DNA from: Gaiellaceae bacterium
GTDB taxonomy: Bacteria; Actinomycetota; Thermoleophilia; Gaiellales; Gaiellaceae
Length of the DNA stretch: 64,000 nt
Assembly: GCA_021323315.1 (NCBI GenBank)
Contig: JAJTCQ010000006.1
Span: 1-64,000 of the forward strand
Direction of reading: 5' to 3'
Shown here piece by piece: positions 35,848-44,650 of the stretch. A program made the translations under genes and the position numbers. Each line of letters opens with the position of its first letter. Positions within the stretch are counted from its first letter, which is position 1. The notes beneath the pieces were generated by a model that saw nothing but the letters and a program-made list of their open reading frames with translations, did no database searches and had not been told where the DNA came from.

Positions 35848-37335
35848 TTAGGGATTCTCCGTCCCCTGCAGGATTGCCTGCATGACCTCACGGGCGATCG
35901 GAGCGGCCGTCGTGCCTCCGGTGCCGCTTTGGTTTTGGAGAACGACTGCGATCGCGAGCTCCGGCGGCCGGTCCTCGTCCTCGCCGGCGAACGCGATGAA
36001 CCACGTGATGTTCGAGCCGGGCACGCCCGTCTCGCCGGTTCCCGTCTTCCCTCCGATCGCATATCCGGAGATCTGCGCGGCCGTCCCGGTGCCGCGCTCG
36101 ACGGCGAGCCGCATCATGTCCGCGACCGCGTCGGCGGTCTTCTTGCTTACGGCCCGCCTGATCAGGCGAGGACGCTGCCTCTCGATCACCTTGCCGCCCG
36201 GCGCGACGATGCGATTCACGACGTGAGGCTCCATGAGCCGTCCGCCGACGCCGATCGCGCCGGCGACCATCGCGTTCTGGAGCGCCGTCACGAGCACCCG
36301 CTCCTGGCCGAAGGCCATCCGGCCGGCATCGACGTTCGCATCCACCTTCGGGTAGAAGAGTCGGCCGTTGTCGTACAGGCCGCTGGCGAGGCGTTCGTCG
36401 GACGGCGTCTCGAGCGGGGGTTTCTCGTAGAACCCGAAGCGCTTGGCCGTGTCGAGGATCTTCTTCGCTCCGAGCTTCTTCCCGATGTTGCAGAAGACCG
36501 AGTTCACGGAATACGCGAGAGCGTTCGTGAGGTCGATGGTGCCGAAGGGGCGCGAGGTGTCGAAGTTGTTCACGCGCTTCCCGTACACGGTGCAGTAGCC
36601 GGGATCGACGAACGTCGAGTCGGGCGTGTACCGCTTCGACTCGAGGGCGGCGGCGGCGGTGACGACCTTGAATGTCGATCCCGGCACGTACAGGCCCGCG
36701 CTGGCGCGGTTCACGAGCGGCGCCGCCGGCGTGCAGTCCGCCGTGATCTGCTCGATCTGGCCGAAGTTCTCCTCGACGAGATTCGGGTCGAAGCCGGGGG
36801 ACGACGCCATCACGAGGAGCTTCCCCGTGCGCGGGTCGAGTGCCACGACGGCGCCGCAGTTCGCGCCGAGCGCCTCGTTGGCGACCTCCTGCGCGTCGAG
36901 GTCGAGCGTCGTGACGACGTCGTTGCCCTGGACGGGCTTGCCGCGGAGCTCGTCGAGCGTCTTGTCGAAGACGGTCGAGAGGCTCGAGTTGGACGCGGTG
37001 AGAAAGTCGTTGAGCGAGCGCTCGAGCCCGGTGCGCGAGCGGCCGACGGTCGAGTAGCCGACGACGTGCGCGGCGAGCGGGCCGTAGGGATAGCGGCGGA
37101 AGAAGAGCGTCCTGCCGTCGATCGCGCGCTGCCGGTTTCTCGCGAGACGCTTGCGAGGCTCGAATGAGAAGATGAGGCCGCGATCGATCGAGAACTCCGC
37201 GACGCGCCTGATCGAGTTGTCCTGGCGCTCGGCGAGGCTCGCTGCCGCCCACGTCTGCCAGTACGTCGTCATCAGAACAAGCACGGCGACGAGGATCAGC
37301 GCGACGTACGTGAGGCGGACGATCTGTGGGTTCAT
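35848..37335 (-). CDS. pbpA: Class B penicillin-binding protein PbpA
   Basis: 495 residues with one N-terminal membrane helix (about 9-30), a dimerisation domain and a transpeptidase domain. The active-site motifs are S220-TFK, S276-VN and KTGTGE near residue 440. It cross-links peptidoglycan with its SEDS partner RodA, whose gene follows the coupled ATGA overlap at 37332. The downstream 23-bp gap to pknB keeps it in the operon. Length and order match mycobacterial PbpA. Confidence 0.95.
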   Translation of the reverse strand: MNPQIVRLTYVALILVAVLVLMTTYWQTWAAASLAERQDNSIRRVAEFSIDRGLIFSFEPRKRLARNRQRAIDGRTLFFRRYPYGPLAAHVVGYSTVGRSRTGLERSLNDFLTASNSSLSTVFDKTLDELRGKPVQGNDVVTTLDLDAQEVANEALGANCGAVVALDPRTGKLLVMASSPGFDPNLVEENFGQIEQITADCTPAAPLVNRASAGLYVPGSTFKVVTAAAALESKRYTPDSTFVDPGYCTVYGKRVNNFDTSRPFGTIDLTNALAYSVNSVFCNIGKKLGAKKILDTAKRFGFYEKPPLETPSDERLASGLYDNGRLFYPKVDANVDAGRMAFGQERVLVTALQNAMVAGAIGVGGRLMEPHVVNRIVAPGGKVIERQRPRLIRRAVSKKTADAVADMMRLAVERGTGTAAQISGYAIGGKTGTGETGVPGSNITWFIAFAGEDEDRPPELAIAVVLQNQSGTGGTTAAPIAREVMQAILQGTENP

Positions 37336-38633
37336 CGCGGCTCGTTCGCCCGGTTGGAGACGAGGAGGAGGAGCGCGAGCAGCACGAAGTTGGCGACGAT
37401 GCTCGTGCCGCCGTAGGAGACGAACGGCAGGGTGATCCCGGTGAGTGGGACGACGCGCAGAACGCCGCCGACGATGATGAACGTCTGCAAGGCGAAGCCG
37501 AACGTCAGCCCGGCCGCGAGGAGCTTCGAGAAGCCGTCGTCGGCCTGCAGCGCGACGCGCATGCCGCGCACGACGAAGAGCATGAACACGAGAAGGACCG
37601 CCGCCGCTCCGACGAGCCCGAGCTCCTGCGCGATCGCGGAGAAGATGAAGTCCGTGCGCAGGTACGGGATGAGCTGGGAGCCGTCGACCGACGTGAACGT
37701 CCCCTGGCCGAGTCCCGTGCCGCCGAAGCCTCCGTTGGCGATCGAGTAGAGGCTCTTCACGAGCTGATACGACGCGCAGTCCTGGCGCAGCGCGAGTTCG
37801 CCCGTGAGAGAGCAGTACACGGGCTCATCCGTCCACGGCTGCAGCCAGATCGTCACGCGGTCCTGCACGTGCCCGATCGCGTTGTAGAGGACGGCGGCGC
37901 CTCCCAGGAACAGCGTCAGCCCGGCTGCGACGAACAGGGCCCGGCCAGTCGCGACGTAGAGCATCGCGAGGAAGATCCCGAAGTTCAGGAGCGCGCTGCC
38001 GAGGTCGTTCGTGACCACGATGACGAGCATCGCCGCACCCCAGATCGCGAGCAGCGGTCCCACGTCCTTCAGCTGACCGCGCGCCAGCGACTCCCGCTTC
38101 TCGCGGAGATAGCCCGCGAGGAAGAGGATCAGGCAGATCTTCGCGAGCTCACCGGGCTGGAACTGGATCACGCCGAGGTCGACCCAGAGCCGCGCGCCGT
38201 TCACCGTCTCGCCGAGCCCAGGAAGCGACGGCAGCAGCAGCAGGGCGACCGCGCCGACACCGAACAGATACCGGTACGACTCGAGGACGCGGTAGTCGTG
38301 GCGGAACCAGAGCAGCGTCCCGGCGAGGGCGGCGACGCCCGCGGCGATCCATACAGCCTGGCGTCCGCCGTCGCCGGGGTCGAGCCGGTAGATCGTCGTC
38401 ACACCGAACGCCGTCAGGACGGCGGTCAGCGGGAGGAGTGCGCCGTCAGCATTGGGCGCGGTGCGCCGGATCACCACGTGCGCGACGACGTACAGCCCGA
38501 GGAAGAGTGCTCCCCAGGTGACCACGTCGGGCGAGATCTCGGCGTCGCGCGCGAGCGTGACCGTCGCGAGCGCCACGCTCGCGATCAGGCCGGCGAGGAC
38601 GAGCCCGAAGAGCTCGCGCCGGCGGGCGTTCAC
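37332..38633 (-). CDS. rodA: SEDS-family glycosyltransferase (RodA/FtsW)
   Basis: A 433-residue polytopic protein with about ten helices. SEDS marks: GARLWVDLGVIQFQPGELAKICLILFLAGY (catalytic Asp region), NDLGSALLNFGIFLAM, GGFGGTGLGQG and LPFVSYGGTSIVANF. It polymerises lipid II into glycan strands together with the neighbouring PbpA. The pairing with pbpA and pstP follows the actinobacterial rodA locus; FtsW cannot be excluded by sequence alone. GTG start overlaps the pstP stop. Confidence 0.93.
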   Translation of the reverse strand: MNARRRELFGLVLAGLIASVALATVTLARDAEISPDVVTWGALFLGLYVVAHVVIRRTAPNADGALLPLTAVLTAFGVTTIYRLDPGDGGRQAVWIAAGVAALAGTLLWFRHDYRVLESYRYLFGVGAVALLLLPSLPGLGETVNGARLWVDLGVIQFQPGELAKICLILFLAGYLREKRESLARGQLKDVGPLLAIWGAAMLVIVVTNDLGSALLNFGIFLAMLYVATGRALFVAAGLTLFLGGAAVLYNAIGHVQDRVTIWLQPWTDEPVYCSLTGELALRQDCASYQLVKSLYSIANGGFGGTGLGQGTFTSVDGSQLIPYLRTDFIFSAIAQELGLVGAAAVLLVFMLFVVRGMRVALQADDGFSKLLAAGLTFGFALQTFIIVGGVLRVVPLTGITLPFVSYGGTSIVANFVLLALLLLVSNRANEPR

Positions 38634-39538
38634 CGACTGATGCCCCAGTACAGGGCGAGGGCGCCGACGACGACCACGAGCGCGACGAGCGCCAGCGACG
38701 TCAGCCGCCCGCCTGAGGCCGCGCCGTGTCGGCTCACGTCGGCCTCCGGGTCGGCGAGGGTGGCTTCGGCTGCGCCCTCGTCCGCTGCCGGCGGGTCGTC
38801 GTACGTGACGGGCTCCGGGTCGCCTTCGACCAGCTCGAAGAGAACGACGGTGATGTTGTCCTCTCCGCCGCGCGCGTTCGCGGCCGCGACGAGCCGCTCG
38901 GCCGCCGCCTCGGGATCGCGGTCGGCTTCGAGGAGCGCGGACGCGATCTCGTCCTGCGAGAGCATGTCGGTGAGACCGTCCGAACACAGGAGCACGAGGT
39001 CGCCGCGCTCCGCCGGAACCCTGAACACGTCGACCTCGATCGCGCTCTCGGTACCCACAGCGCGCGTGATCGCGGAGCGCTGTGGGTGCCGCTCGGCCTC
39101 CTCGGGCGTGAGCACGCCGCTCTCGACGAGCTCCGCGACGAGCGAGTGGTCGGTGGTGATCTGCTCGAGCACGTCGCCGCGGAGGCGATAGGCACGCGAG
39201 TCACCCACGTGTCCGAACACGATCCCGGCGTCCACTGCATCGACGAGCGCCACGGTCACCGTCGTTCCCATCCCGGCTGTGGTCGGGTCGGCGACGGAGC
39301 GCTCCCAGACGCGCCGGTTCGCCTCCTCGATGCTCGCCTCGAGGCTGGCCTCGTCGATCACGTCGCGCCGGCGGTCACGGAGCGCCGCGGCTGCGATGCC
39401 CGCGGCGACCTCACCTGCACGCGCCCCGCCCATCCCGTCCGCGATCGCGAACAGCGGCGGCTCGAAGACGTACGCGTCCTCGTTTCGCGTGCGCCTTCGG
39501 CCAGTGTCGGTCAGCCAGGCCGCGCGTCCGATCTTCAC
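38630..39538 (-). CDS. pstP: PP2C-type Ser/Thr phosphatase PstP
   Basis: 302 residues: a PPM phosphatase domain (about 1-235) with TDTGRRRTRNEDAYV, FAIADGMGGARAGEVAA, FGHVGDSRAYRLRGD and LCSDGLTDMLSQDEI, including the metal-binding Asp residues, then a short acidic linker and one C-terminal membrane helix (about 277-298). It removes phosphate from PknB and its targets. The extracellular tail of mycobacterial PstP is missing here. ATG start overlaps fhaB. Confidence 0.94.
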   Translation of the reverse strand: MKIGRAAWLTDTGRRRTRNEDAYVFEPPLFAIADGMGGARAGEVAAGIAAAALRDRRRDVIDEASLEASIEEANRRVWERSVADPTTAGMGTTVTVALVDAVDAGIVFGHVGDSRAYRLRGDVLEQITTDHSLVAELVESGVLTPEEAERHPQRSAITRAVGTESAIEVDVFRVPAERGDLVLLCSDGLTDMLSQDEIASALLEADRDPEAAAERLVAAANARGGEDNITVVLFELVEGDPEPVTYDDPPAADEGAAEATLADPEADVSRHGAASGGRLTSLALVALVVVVGALALYWGISR

Positions 39539-40017
39539 GCCTGCACCTGCAGCTCGGTAGCGCCGATCCTGATCACGTCGCCGACCTTGGCGAGCTGTGC
39601 CCGCTCCAGCTTCGTGCCGTTCACGAAGGTCCCGTTCGTCGAGCCCAGGTCGTCGACCATCGCGCCTTCGGGCCGCGGCTCGATCCGCGCATGTCGCGCG
39701 GACACGAACTCGTCGTGCTCGAGGCGGATCCCACTCGCCGCGTCGCGACCCACCACCGTGGGTGCGGCCACTTCGATCGTTCTCCCCCGGCCCAACTCGG
39801 TGCTCGCGAGGACGAGGAGCCGTGCCGGTGCGAGCCCGTGTTGCGCCCGCAACGCGTTCGCCTCGGCCGCACCCAGGACGATGCTCTCCTGCGGGGCCTG
39901 GGCCATGCCTTTCGTCGCCGAGCGCACGACGTAGAGGATGAACAGGTAGAGCAGCACGAGGAAGGCGATCTTCCCGATCAGGAGCGTTTCGTCGGTCTCG
40001 AGCGCGAGGGACGTCAC
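39535..40017 (-). CDS. fhaB: Membrane-anchored FHA-domain protein (FhaB-like)
   Basis: 160 residues: one membrane helix (about 11-30) and a C-terminal FHA domain (about 75-155) with the phosphothreonine-binding GRDAASGIRLEHDEFVSARHARIE and LGSTNGTFVNG motifs. FHA domains dock to PknB autophosphorylation sites; in mycobacteria FhaB/FipA links signalling to division. GTG start overlaps the fhaA stop. Confidence 0.92.
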   Translation of the reverse strand: MTSLALETDETLLIGKIAFLVLLYLFILYVVRSATKGMAQAPQESIVLGAAEANALRAQHGLAPARLLVLASTELGRGRTIEVAAPTVVGRDAASGIRLEHDEFVSARHARIEPRPEGAMVDDLGSTNGTFVNGTKLERAQLAKVGDVIRIGATELQVQA

Positions 40018-40787
40018 GGGAGCGCGCAGCCGAACACGACGTCCGTCGCGCCGAGCGTGATCCGATCGCCGTCGCGCAGCCGCGCGCGGTCGACGCGCTT
40101 GCCGTTGACCTCGAGACCGTTCGTCGAGCCGAGGTCGACGATCCAGTAGCCCGCCCCTTCCTGCCGGACCTCGGCGTGGCGACGCGAGACGTTCACGTCG
40201 GCGACGCGAACGTCTGCCTCCCGCGAGCGGCCGAGGACGACGCTCGTCGAGTTGACCTCGTGCACTCGTCCACCGATCGTCAGGGTGACGACCTCGCGCT
40301 CGGGCTCCGGTGGCGGCGCGTCGGCGACGACGGGCGCCGGCGCCTTGTAGATCATCGTCTGCGCGGGCTGGTCGACGGGGAGCGAGGGAGGAGGCGAAGC
40401 CGGGCTCGGTGCCTCGGCCGAAGCCACGAGCCGCGTGGCGATCCCGAACTCGCCGACCGCGAGGTCGTCGTCCACGGTGACGAGCACGGTCGGCGCATCT
40501 AGAAGCGCGTAGCGCTCGCGTCGCGCGTGCTCGGCGAGGTACTCCTGGAGCTCCGCGACGAGAGCCTCTTCGTAGCCCTCGAACTGCTTGCGGTCGTCAA
40601 GCGAGAGGTAGACCGTGTACTCGTTGGGGACGTAGACGTTCGCGACGGACACGTTGCGATGGTCGTCCATCTCCTTCACGAGCTTGCGCGCCAGCTCGAT
40701 CGGCTGGACGTGCGTGCGGAACGCGCGACCGAAGACGCCTTCGAAGAGGCCTTCGATCTTCGCTTCGATGGTGCGCAGGACTGCCAT
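40014..40787 (-). CDS. fhaA: FHA-domain protein with N-terminal DUF3662 (FhaA-like)
   Basis: 257 residues in two parts. Residues 1-115 match DUF3662 (ktype RTIEAKIEGLFEGVFGRAFRTHVQPIELARKLVKEMDDHR...VYVPNEYTVYLS). A Pro-rich linker follows, then an FHA domain (about 170-250) with VVLGRSREADVRVADVNVSRRHAEV and LGSTNGLEVNG. Cytosolic partner of PknB that in mycobacteria regulates the lipid II flippase MurJ. First gene of the run down to ddl. ATG at 40787. Confidence 0.94.
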   Translation of the reverse strand: MAVLRTIEAKIEGLFEGVFGRAFRTHVQPIELARKLVKEMDDHRNVSVANVYVPNEYTVYLSLDDRKQFEGYEEALVAELQEYLAEHARRERYALLDAPTVLVTVDDDLAVGEFGIATRLVASAEAPSPASPPPSLPVDQPAQTMIYKAPAPVVADAPPPEPEREVVTLTIGGRVHEVNSTSVVLGRSREADVRVADVNVSRRHAEVRQEGAGYWIVDLGSTNGLEVNGKRVDRARLRDGDRITLGATDVVFGCALP

Positions 40788-40835
40788 GAGCAGGGAGTTC
40801 GCGACGAGTGTAGTTACCCGCTCGGTGCGTTCGGC

Positions 40836-42464
40836 TCAGGCCGCGCGGCGTGGTGTGGCCGCGGCCAGAGCGAACCCCGCCCAGGCGAGCATGACGACGA
40901 TCGTGCTCGCGACGCCGGCTCCGGCGAGGACGGATGCGCCTGTCACGACGAGTCCTACTCCGCCGGCGCCGAGCCGCGAGCAGCGGCGGGCCCACGGCAG
41001 GAGCGCGGATGCGGCTCCGACGAGGATCGCGGCAGCGAGGACGAGCGGCTCGTGGAGCAACCAGCCCCACACCGCTGTTGCGACGGAGCCGACCGAGTCG
41101 AGAGGCCCCAGCTCGAGCGCGGACGCGGTGCCGCCTGAGACGGGCAGGCGCTCGCCGGAGACGGCCGACAGCAGGACGACCGAGAGCACGGCAAGCGCGC
41201 CGTGCGCCGCGCGCCGAGCCGTGTTCTTGACCGGAACCAGCGCCAGCGGCACGAGTGGCAGAAGGCCAACCGTCGCGAGGATCGGCCCGGCCATGAACCA
41301 CAGGCTGTGGCGCGCATCACGCCAGTTCGCAGCCAGCCAGCCGGCAGCGAAGATCCCGTAGAGCCCCGCGAGGGCGACGGCGACGTTTCCGAGCGGAAAG
41401 AGCGGGACGGCGAGCGCGAGCGCCAGGCCGAGGCGAGGATCGAGCCAGGATGCGAGACCGGTCGCGACGATGAGCAGGGCGACGAGCTCCGGCGGCCAGA
41501 AGGGAAGGAACGTCGCGCCGAGCCCGGCGGTCACGGCGCCCAGAACGACGGGGAGAACACGACGCGCGTGCCGGCGGGCGGGAGCGACCGTCTCAGCAGG
41601 CGCTTCCTGGCGCGCCTTCCGGGGAGCTCGGCGCTCGGGGGCACGGGAGGCGTTCCTGAGCTCAGCGGCGAAGTCAGACGCGCTCGGGCGACGAGTCGGA
41701 TCGATCGAGAGCGCCGTGTCGACGGCGGACACGAGCCGGCGCGGAAGCCCGCGTCGCTCCGTCGCGAGCGGAGGCGCGCCGGCCTGGATGGCCTGCGCGA
41801 CCTCCTGTATCGGCATGCCCCAGAACGGATGCCGACGGGTGAGCGTCTCCCAGAGCAGCACTCCGACGGACCACACGTCGCTCTGCGGGGTCGCGTCGCC
41901 GCCGTTCAGCCGCTCCGGCGCGATGTAGGCGAGGGTTCCGGGCACGTCGCCGACCGCCGTCAGCGTGTCGGCGCCGTCGAACTGGGCGAGACCGAAGTCG
42001 AGGAGCCGCACGGCGACCTCGTCGCGGTCCTCGAGCAGGATGTTCGCGGGCTTCACGTCCCGGTGGACGATTCCGGCCCGGTGTGCGTGCGCGAGTGCGT
42101 CGAGGACCTGCGCGGCCGCGGTCACGGCGTCGTGATCGCCGAGCGCGCCGGTGCGGATCGCGTCGCGCATCGTGCGGCCGGGCACGTACTCGTAGGCGAT
42201 GTAGACGTGGTCCGTGTCGTGACCGACGTCGTACGCGCGAACGCATCTGTCGTGACGGAGGCGGCGGGCCGCGAGCGCCTCGCGCTCGGCGCGCGCCGCG
42301 GCCTTGCCCTCGCGCGGGATGATCTTCAGCGCGACGTCGAGGCCGTTCTGCTCGTCGAGGGCGAGCCAGACCGAGCCCGAACCTCCGGTTCCGAGCGGTC
42401 GCACGGGCCGGTAGCGCCCGAGGACGAGCTCCTGAGTTGAGGGGACGATCGCGACCGAGGACAC
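40836..42464 (-). CDS. Second Ser/Thr kinase with polytopic C-terminus
   Basis: 542 residues. The kinase domain (about 18-270) has LGTGGSGSVW, VALKII, HRDVKPANILL, DFGLAQF and APERLNGGDATPQSDVWSVGVLLWE. A basic linker (about 275-320) leads to roughly eight hydrophobic helices with no PASTA or other known sensor. It may sense the membrane itself or serve a linked transporter function. It stands upstream of fhaA where the operon might be expected to start, so it may be this lineage's PknA counterpart; that is inference. GTG 42464 has GGGGAG just upstream, though closely spaced. Confidence 0.85.
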   Translation of the reverse strand: MSSVAIVPSTQELVLGRYRPVRPLGTGGSGSVWLALDEQNGLDVALKIIPREGKAAARAEREALAARRLRHDRCVRAYDVGHDTDHVYIAYEYVPGRTMRDAIRTGALGDHDAVTAAAQVLDALAHAHRAGIVHRDVKPANILLEDRDEVAVRLLDFGLAQFDGADTLTAVGDVPGTLAYIAPERLNGGDATPQSDVWSVGVLLWETLTRRHPFWGMPIQEVAQAIQAGAPPLATERRGLPRRLVSAVDTALSIDPTRRPSASDFAAELRNASRAPERRAPRKARQEAPAETVAPARRHARRVLPVVLGAVTAGLGATFLPFWPPELVALLIVATGLASWLDPRLGLALALAVPLFPLGNVAVALAGLYGIFAAGWLAANWRDARHSLWFMAGPILATVGLLPLVPLALVPVKNTARRAAHGALAVLSVVLLSAVSGERLPVSGGTASALELGPLDSVGSVATAVWGWLLHEPLVLAAAILVGAASALLPWARRCSRLGAGGVGLVVTGASVLAGAGVASTIVVMLAWAGFALAAATPRRAA

Positions 42465-42549
42465 GGCTCCCCACTCTTTGCCGTGGCCGCGCCGACTCCT
42501 TGCGACCGCTGGAAGCTCCGGCCAAGCGTCTAGAGTGGCGACTCGGCGC

Positions 42550-43698
42550 ATGAGTACGCGCGACGAAGACATCCTGGATTTCGACTTCTTCGACGAGGAG
42601 GACGCCCCGGCGTGGGAGGAGCCCGAAGGCTTCGAGCCGGCTCCGCCCAGCGATCGCGGCCGTCGTGGCGGCGGCTCGCGGTTCGGCCCGCCGCGCAACC
42701 TCGCGCCGTTGCTGCGCCTGATCGGGCTCATCGCGCTCGCGATCCTCGTCGTCGTCCTCCTCGCGGTCTGGGTCGAGGGCTGCACGGCGGACGCGAAGCG
42801 GGATCGCAACAGCACGTACCTTGCGGAGATCGGCGCGATCGGGAACGCGTCGGCGCGGCTCGGCCAGCAGGTGAGCACCTTGCTCACGACGCCCGGGCTG
42901 AACCAGGAGGACCTCGACGCGAGGCTCGGCGGCTACGCGCAAACGGCCGAGAACCAGGTGCAGCGCGCGGGGGATCTCGACCCGCCCGGACCCATGGTCG
43001 GTCCGAACACGGGCGCTGTCGAGTCCCTCCAGTACCGCGCGAACGGACTGCGCGGGCTCCAGAACGCCTTCAGGGAGACGGTCGATGAGACGGATGCGAG
43101 CATCGCGGGCGAGCAGCTCCTCGCGCAGACGCAGCGTCTGCTCGCGAGCGACATCATCTGGACGGACTCGTTCCAGGCTCCGGCCGAGGCCGTCCTCACC
43201 GACGAGGGCATCGAAGGCCTCGATGTCCCGTCCTCCGAGTTCATTACGTCCGAGGACTTCGTGAGCCAGAGCGATCTGGCCGCGATCTGGCAGCGGATCC
43301 AGGGGGCGTCGACAGGCGGCCCGACGACCGGCCTCCACGGCAACCAGATCGAGTTCGTCCGCGCGCTCCCGAGCGAGCAGGACCTGTCGACGACGACCGA
43401 GACGACCATCGAGGTCACGGACCAGCTCGCGTTCGAGGTCGGGATCACCGACTCGGGCGAGAGCCAGGAGGTGCGCGTGAAGGTCACGCTCACGATCCCG
43501 AAGCAGCCCGAGCCGATCGTCAAGACTGCGACGATCCCCCTGATCGACGCGGGAGAGACGAAGACCGTCAGGTTCCAGGTCGGTGCGCTCGTGCCGTTCG
43601 GTGAGCAGACGACCGTGAAAGTCGACGTCGACCCGGTACCGGGCGAGACGAACACGTCCAACAACTCGTATGAGTATCCGGTCATCTTCACGCTGTGA
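42550..43698 (+). CDS. Membrane-anchored protein with C-terminal CARDB-like domain
   Basis: 382 residues: an acidic N-terminus (EDILDFDFFDEEDAPAWEEP), one membrane helix (about 57-77), then an extracytoplasmic helical region and a beta domain at the end. The last domain (TDQLAFEVGITDSGESQEVRVKVTLTIP ... NTSNNSYEYPVIF) resembles CARDB/adhesion folds with the N-x-S-N-N-x-Y pattern. It diverges from the polytopic kinase gene across 85 bp. It could be a wall-associated partner of the kinase pathway. Family name not recognised. Confidence 0.75.
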   Translation: MSTRDEDILDFDFFDEEDAPAWEEPEGFEPAPPSDRGRRGGGSRFGPPRNLAPLLRLIGLIALAILVVVLLAVWVEGCTADAKRDRNSTYLAEIGAIGNASARLGQQVSTLLTTPGLNQEDLDARLGGYAQTAENQVQRAGDLDPPGPMVGPNTGAVESLQYRANGLRGLQNAFRETVDETDASIAGEQLLAQTQRLLASDIIWTDSFQAPAEAVLTDEGIEGLDVPSSEFITSEDFVSQSDLAAIWQRIQGASTGGPTTGLHGNQIEFVRALPSEQDLSTTTETTIEVTDQLAFEVGITDSGESQEVRVKVTLTIPKQPEPIVKTATIPLIDAGETKTVRFQVGALVPFGEQTTVKVDVDPVPGETNTSNNSYEYPVIFTL

Positions 43699-44165
43699 CC
43701 GCGGAGCTCGTGGTCGCGATAGCAGCCTGTGTGGCGGCCGGGGTCGCGCTCGCGGTCGTGCTCGGCCTCTGGCGGCGCACGTCGCGCCTGGCGGCCGCCC
43801 AGTCGGTCGTCCTGGGGCAGGGCTCGGCCGACCTGCTCGAGTTCGCGGTCTCGCTCCAGGGGCGAGTCGACGATCTCTACCGCGCGGTCGACGAAGTCGC
43901 CGCGGGACTCTCACGCGTCGATCGCCGCGTGGACGGCGCGGTGAGCAACACGGCAGTCGTTCGCTACGACGCCTACGAGGGCACGGGGGGACAGCAGTCC
44001 GCGTCGGTCGCGTTGCTCGACGCGACCCGCACGGGAACGATCGTCACCGCCATCCAAGGCCGTGACTATGCGCGCATCTACGTCAAGGATCTCGATCGCG
44101 GACGCTCGTCGGTCGCGTTGTCGCCCGAGGAGCAGGAGGCCGTCGATCGCGCCATGGCGCGCTGA
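43695..44165 (+). CDS. DUF4446 family protein
   Basis: 156 residues: an N-terminal membrane helix, a heptad-rich coiled-coil stretch (LLEFAVSLQGRVDDLYRAVDEVAAGLSRVDRRVDG) and the DUF4446 core VVRYDAYEGTGGQQSASVALLDATRTGTIVTAI. The C-terminus SPEEQEAVDRAM is typical. Family function is unknown, though such proteins are common beside cell-envelope genes in Gram-positives. GTG overlaps the previous stop (GTGA) and the stop overlaps the MarR gene. Confidence 0.88.
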   Translation: MTAELVVAIAACVAAGVALAVVLGLWRRTSRLAAAQSVVLGQGSADLLEFAVSLQGRVDDLYRAVDEVAAGLSRVDRRVDGAVSNTAVVRYDAYEGTGGQQSASVALLDATRTGTIVTAIQGRDYARIYVKDLDRGRSSVALSPEEQEAVDRAMAR

Positions 44166-44629
44166 TGGCCTCCTCCGGAGCGCTTCCGCAACGCGCTGAC
44201 AACATCCTCCTGCAGACGTTCCGCACGGGTCATGCCGTGCGGGAGCTGATGGAGCACGCCGTCGCGGGCACCGGAGTGAGCGCGGACGAGTGGGCCGTCC
44301 TGAGCGCAGTGGGATTGTTTCGATCCGTCGCGCCCACGCAGCTGGCGACCGTCCTGCGCGTACCGCCGACGAGCATCTCGCGCTACGTCGCACGACTCGC
44401 GGGCAACGATCTCGTCGTGCGCCTGCCGAACGAGGCCGACCGGCGTTCGTACCTGCTCGAGCTCACCCACGAGGGGCAACGCACGGTGGATGCCATCGCG
44501 CCGCGGTTTCGCGCGCTCGTGACCGGGCTCGAGGAGCGCGCCGACGTGCGGGCGATCGAGTCGGCCCTCCTCGAGCTCGAGCAGGCCGCCAAGGCCCTCG
44601 ACGTTGACAGACGTACTGCCAGTCGGTAG
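44165..44629 (+). CDS. MarR-family regulator
   Basis: 154 residues. The winged helix reads VSADEWAVLSAVGLFRSVAPTQLATVLRVPPTSISRYVARLAGNDLVVRLPNEADRRSYLLELTHEG, with the DRRSY wing of MarR proteins. Coupled to the DUF4446 gene by TGATG. Its own 3' end contains the promoter of the next gene, including a palindrome suited to MarR binding, so it probably controls the beta-propeller gene. Confidence 0.88.
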   Translation: MASSGALPQRADNILLQTFRTGHAVRELMEHAVAGTGVSADEWAVLSAVGLFRSVAPTQLATVLRVPPTSISRYVARLAGNDLVVRLPNEADRRSYLLELTHEGQRTVDAIAPRFRALVTGLEERADVRAIESALLELEQAAKALDVDRRTASR

Positions 44630-44650
44630 TACTATGCTTCCAGATGGAAG
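44604..44650 (+). promoter_or_regulatory. Promoter with two inverted repeats before the beta-propeller gene
   Basis: A perfect -35 TTGACA lies at 44604-44609. The -10 could be TAGTAC (17-base spacing, 44627) or TACTAT (44630). Between them is GTACTGCC-AGTC-GGTAGTAC (44613-44632, one mismatch), then the perfect CTTCC-AGAT-GGAAG (44637-44650) across the ATG. The promoter overlaps the last codons of the MarR gene. No Shine-Dalgarno, so the transcript may be nearly leaderless. Confidence 0.6.

Noticed and set aside
37326..39191. 621-residue plus-strand frame antisense to rodA and pstP
   Set aside because: Low-complexity charged sequence; both genes beneath it are well-known families in good frame.
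41674..43914. 746-residue minus-strand frame across the kinase and the CARDB-like gene
   Set aside because: It overlaps two convincing genes in other frames and is Arg-rich throughout.
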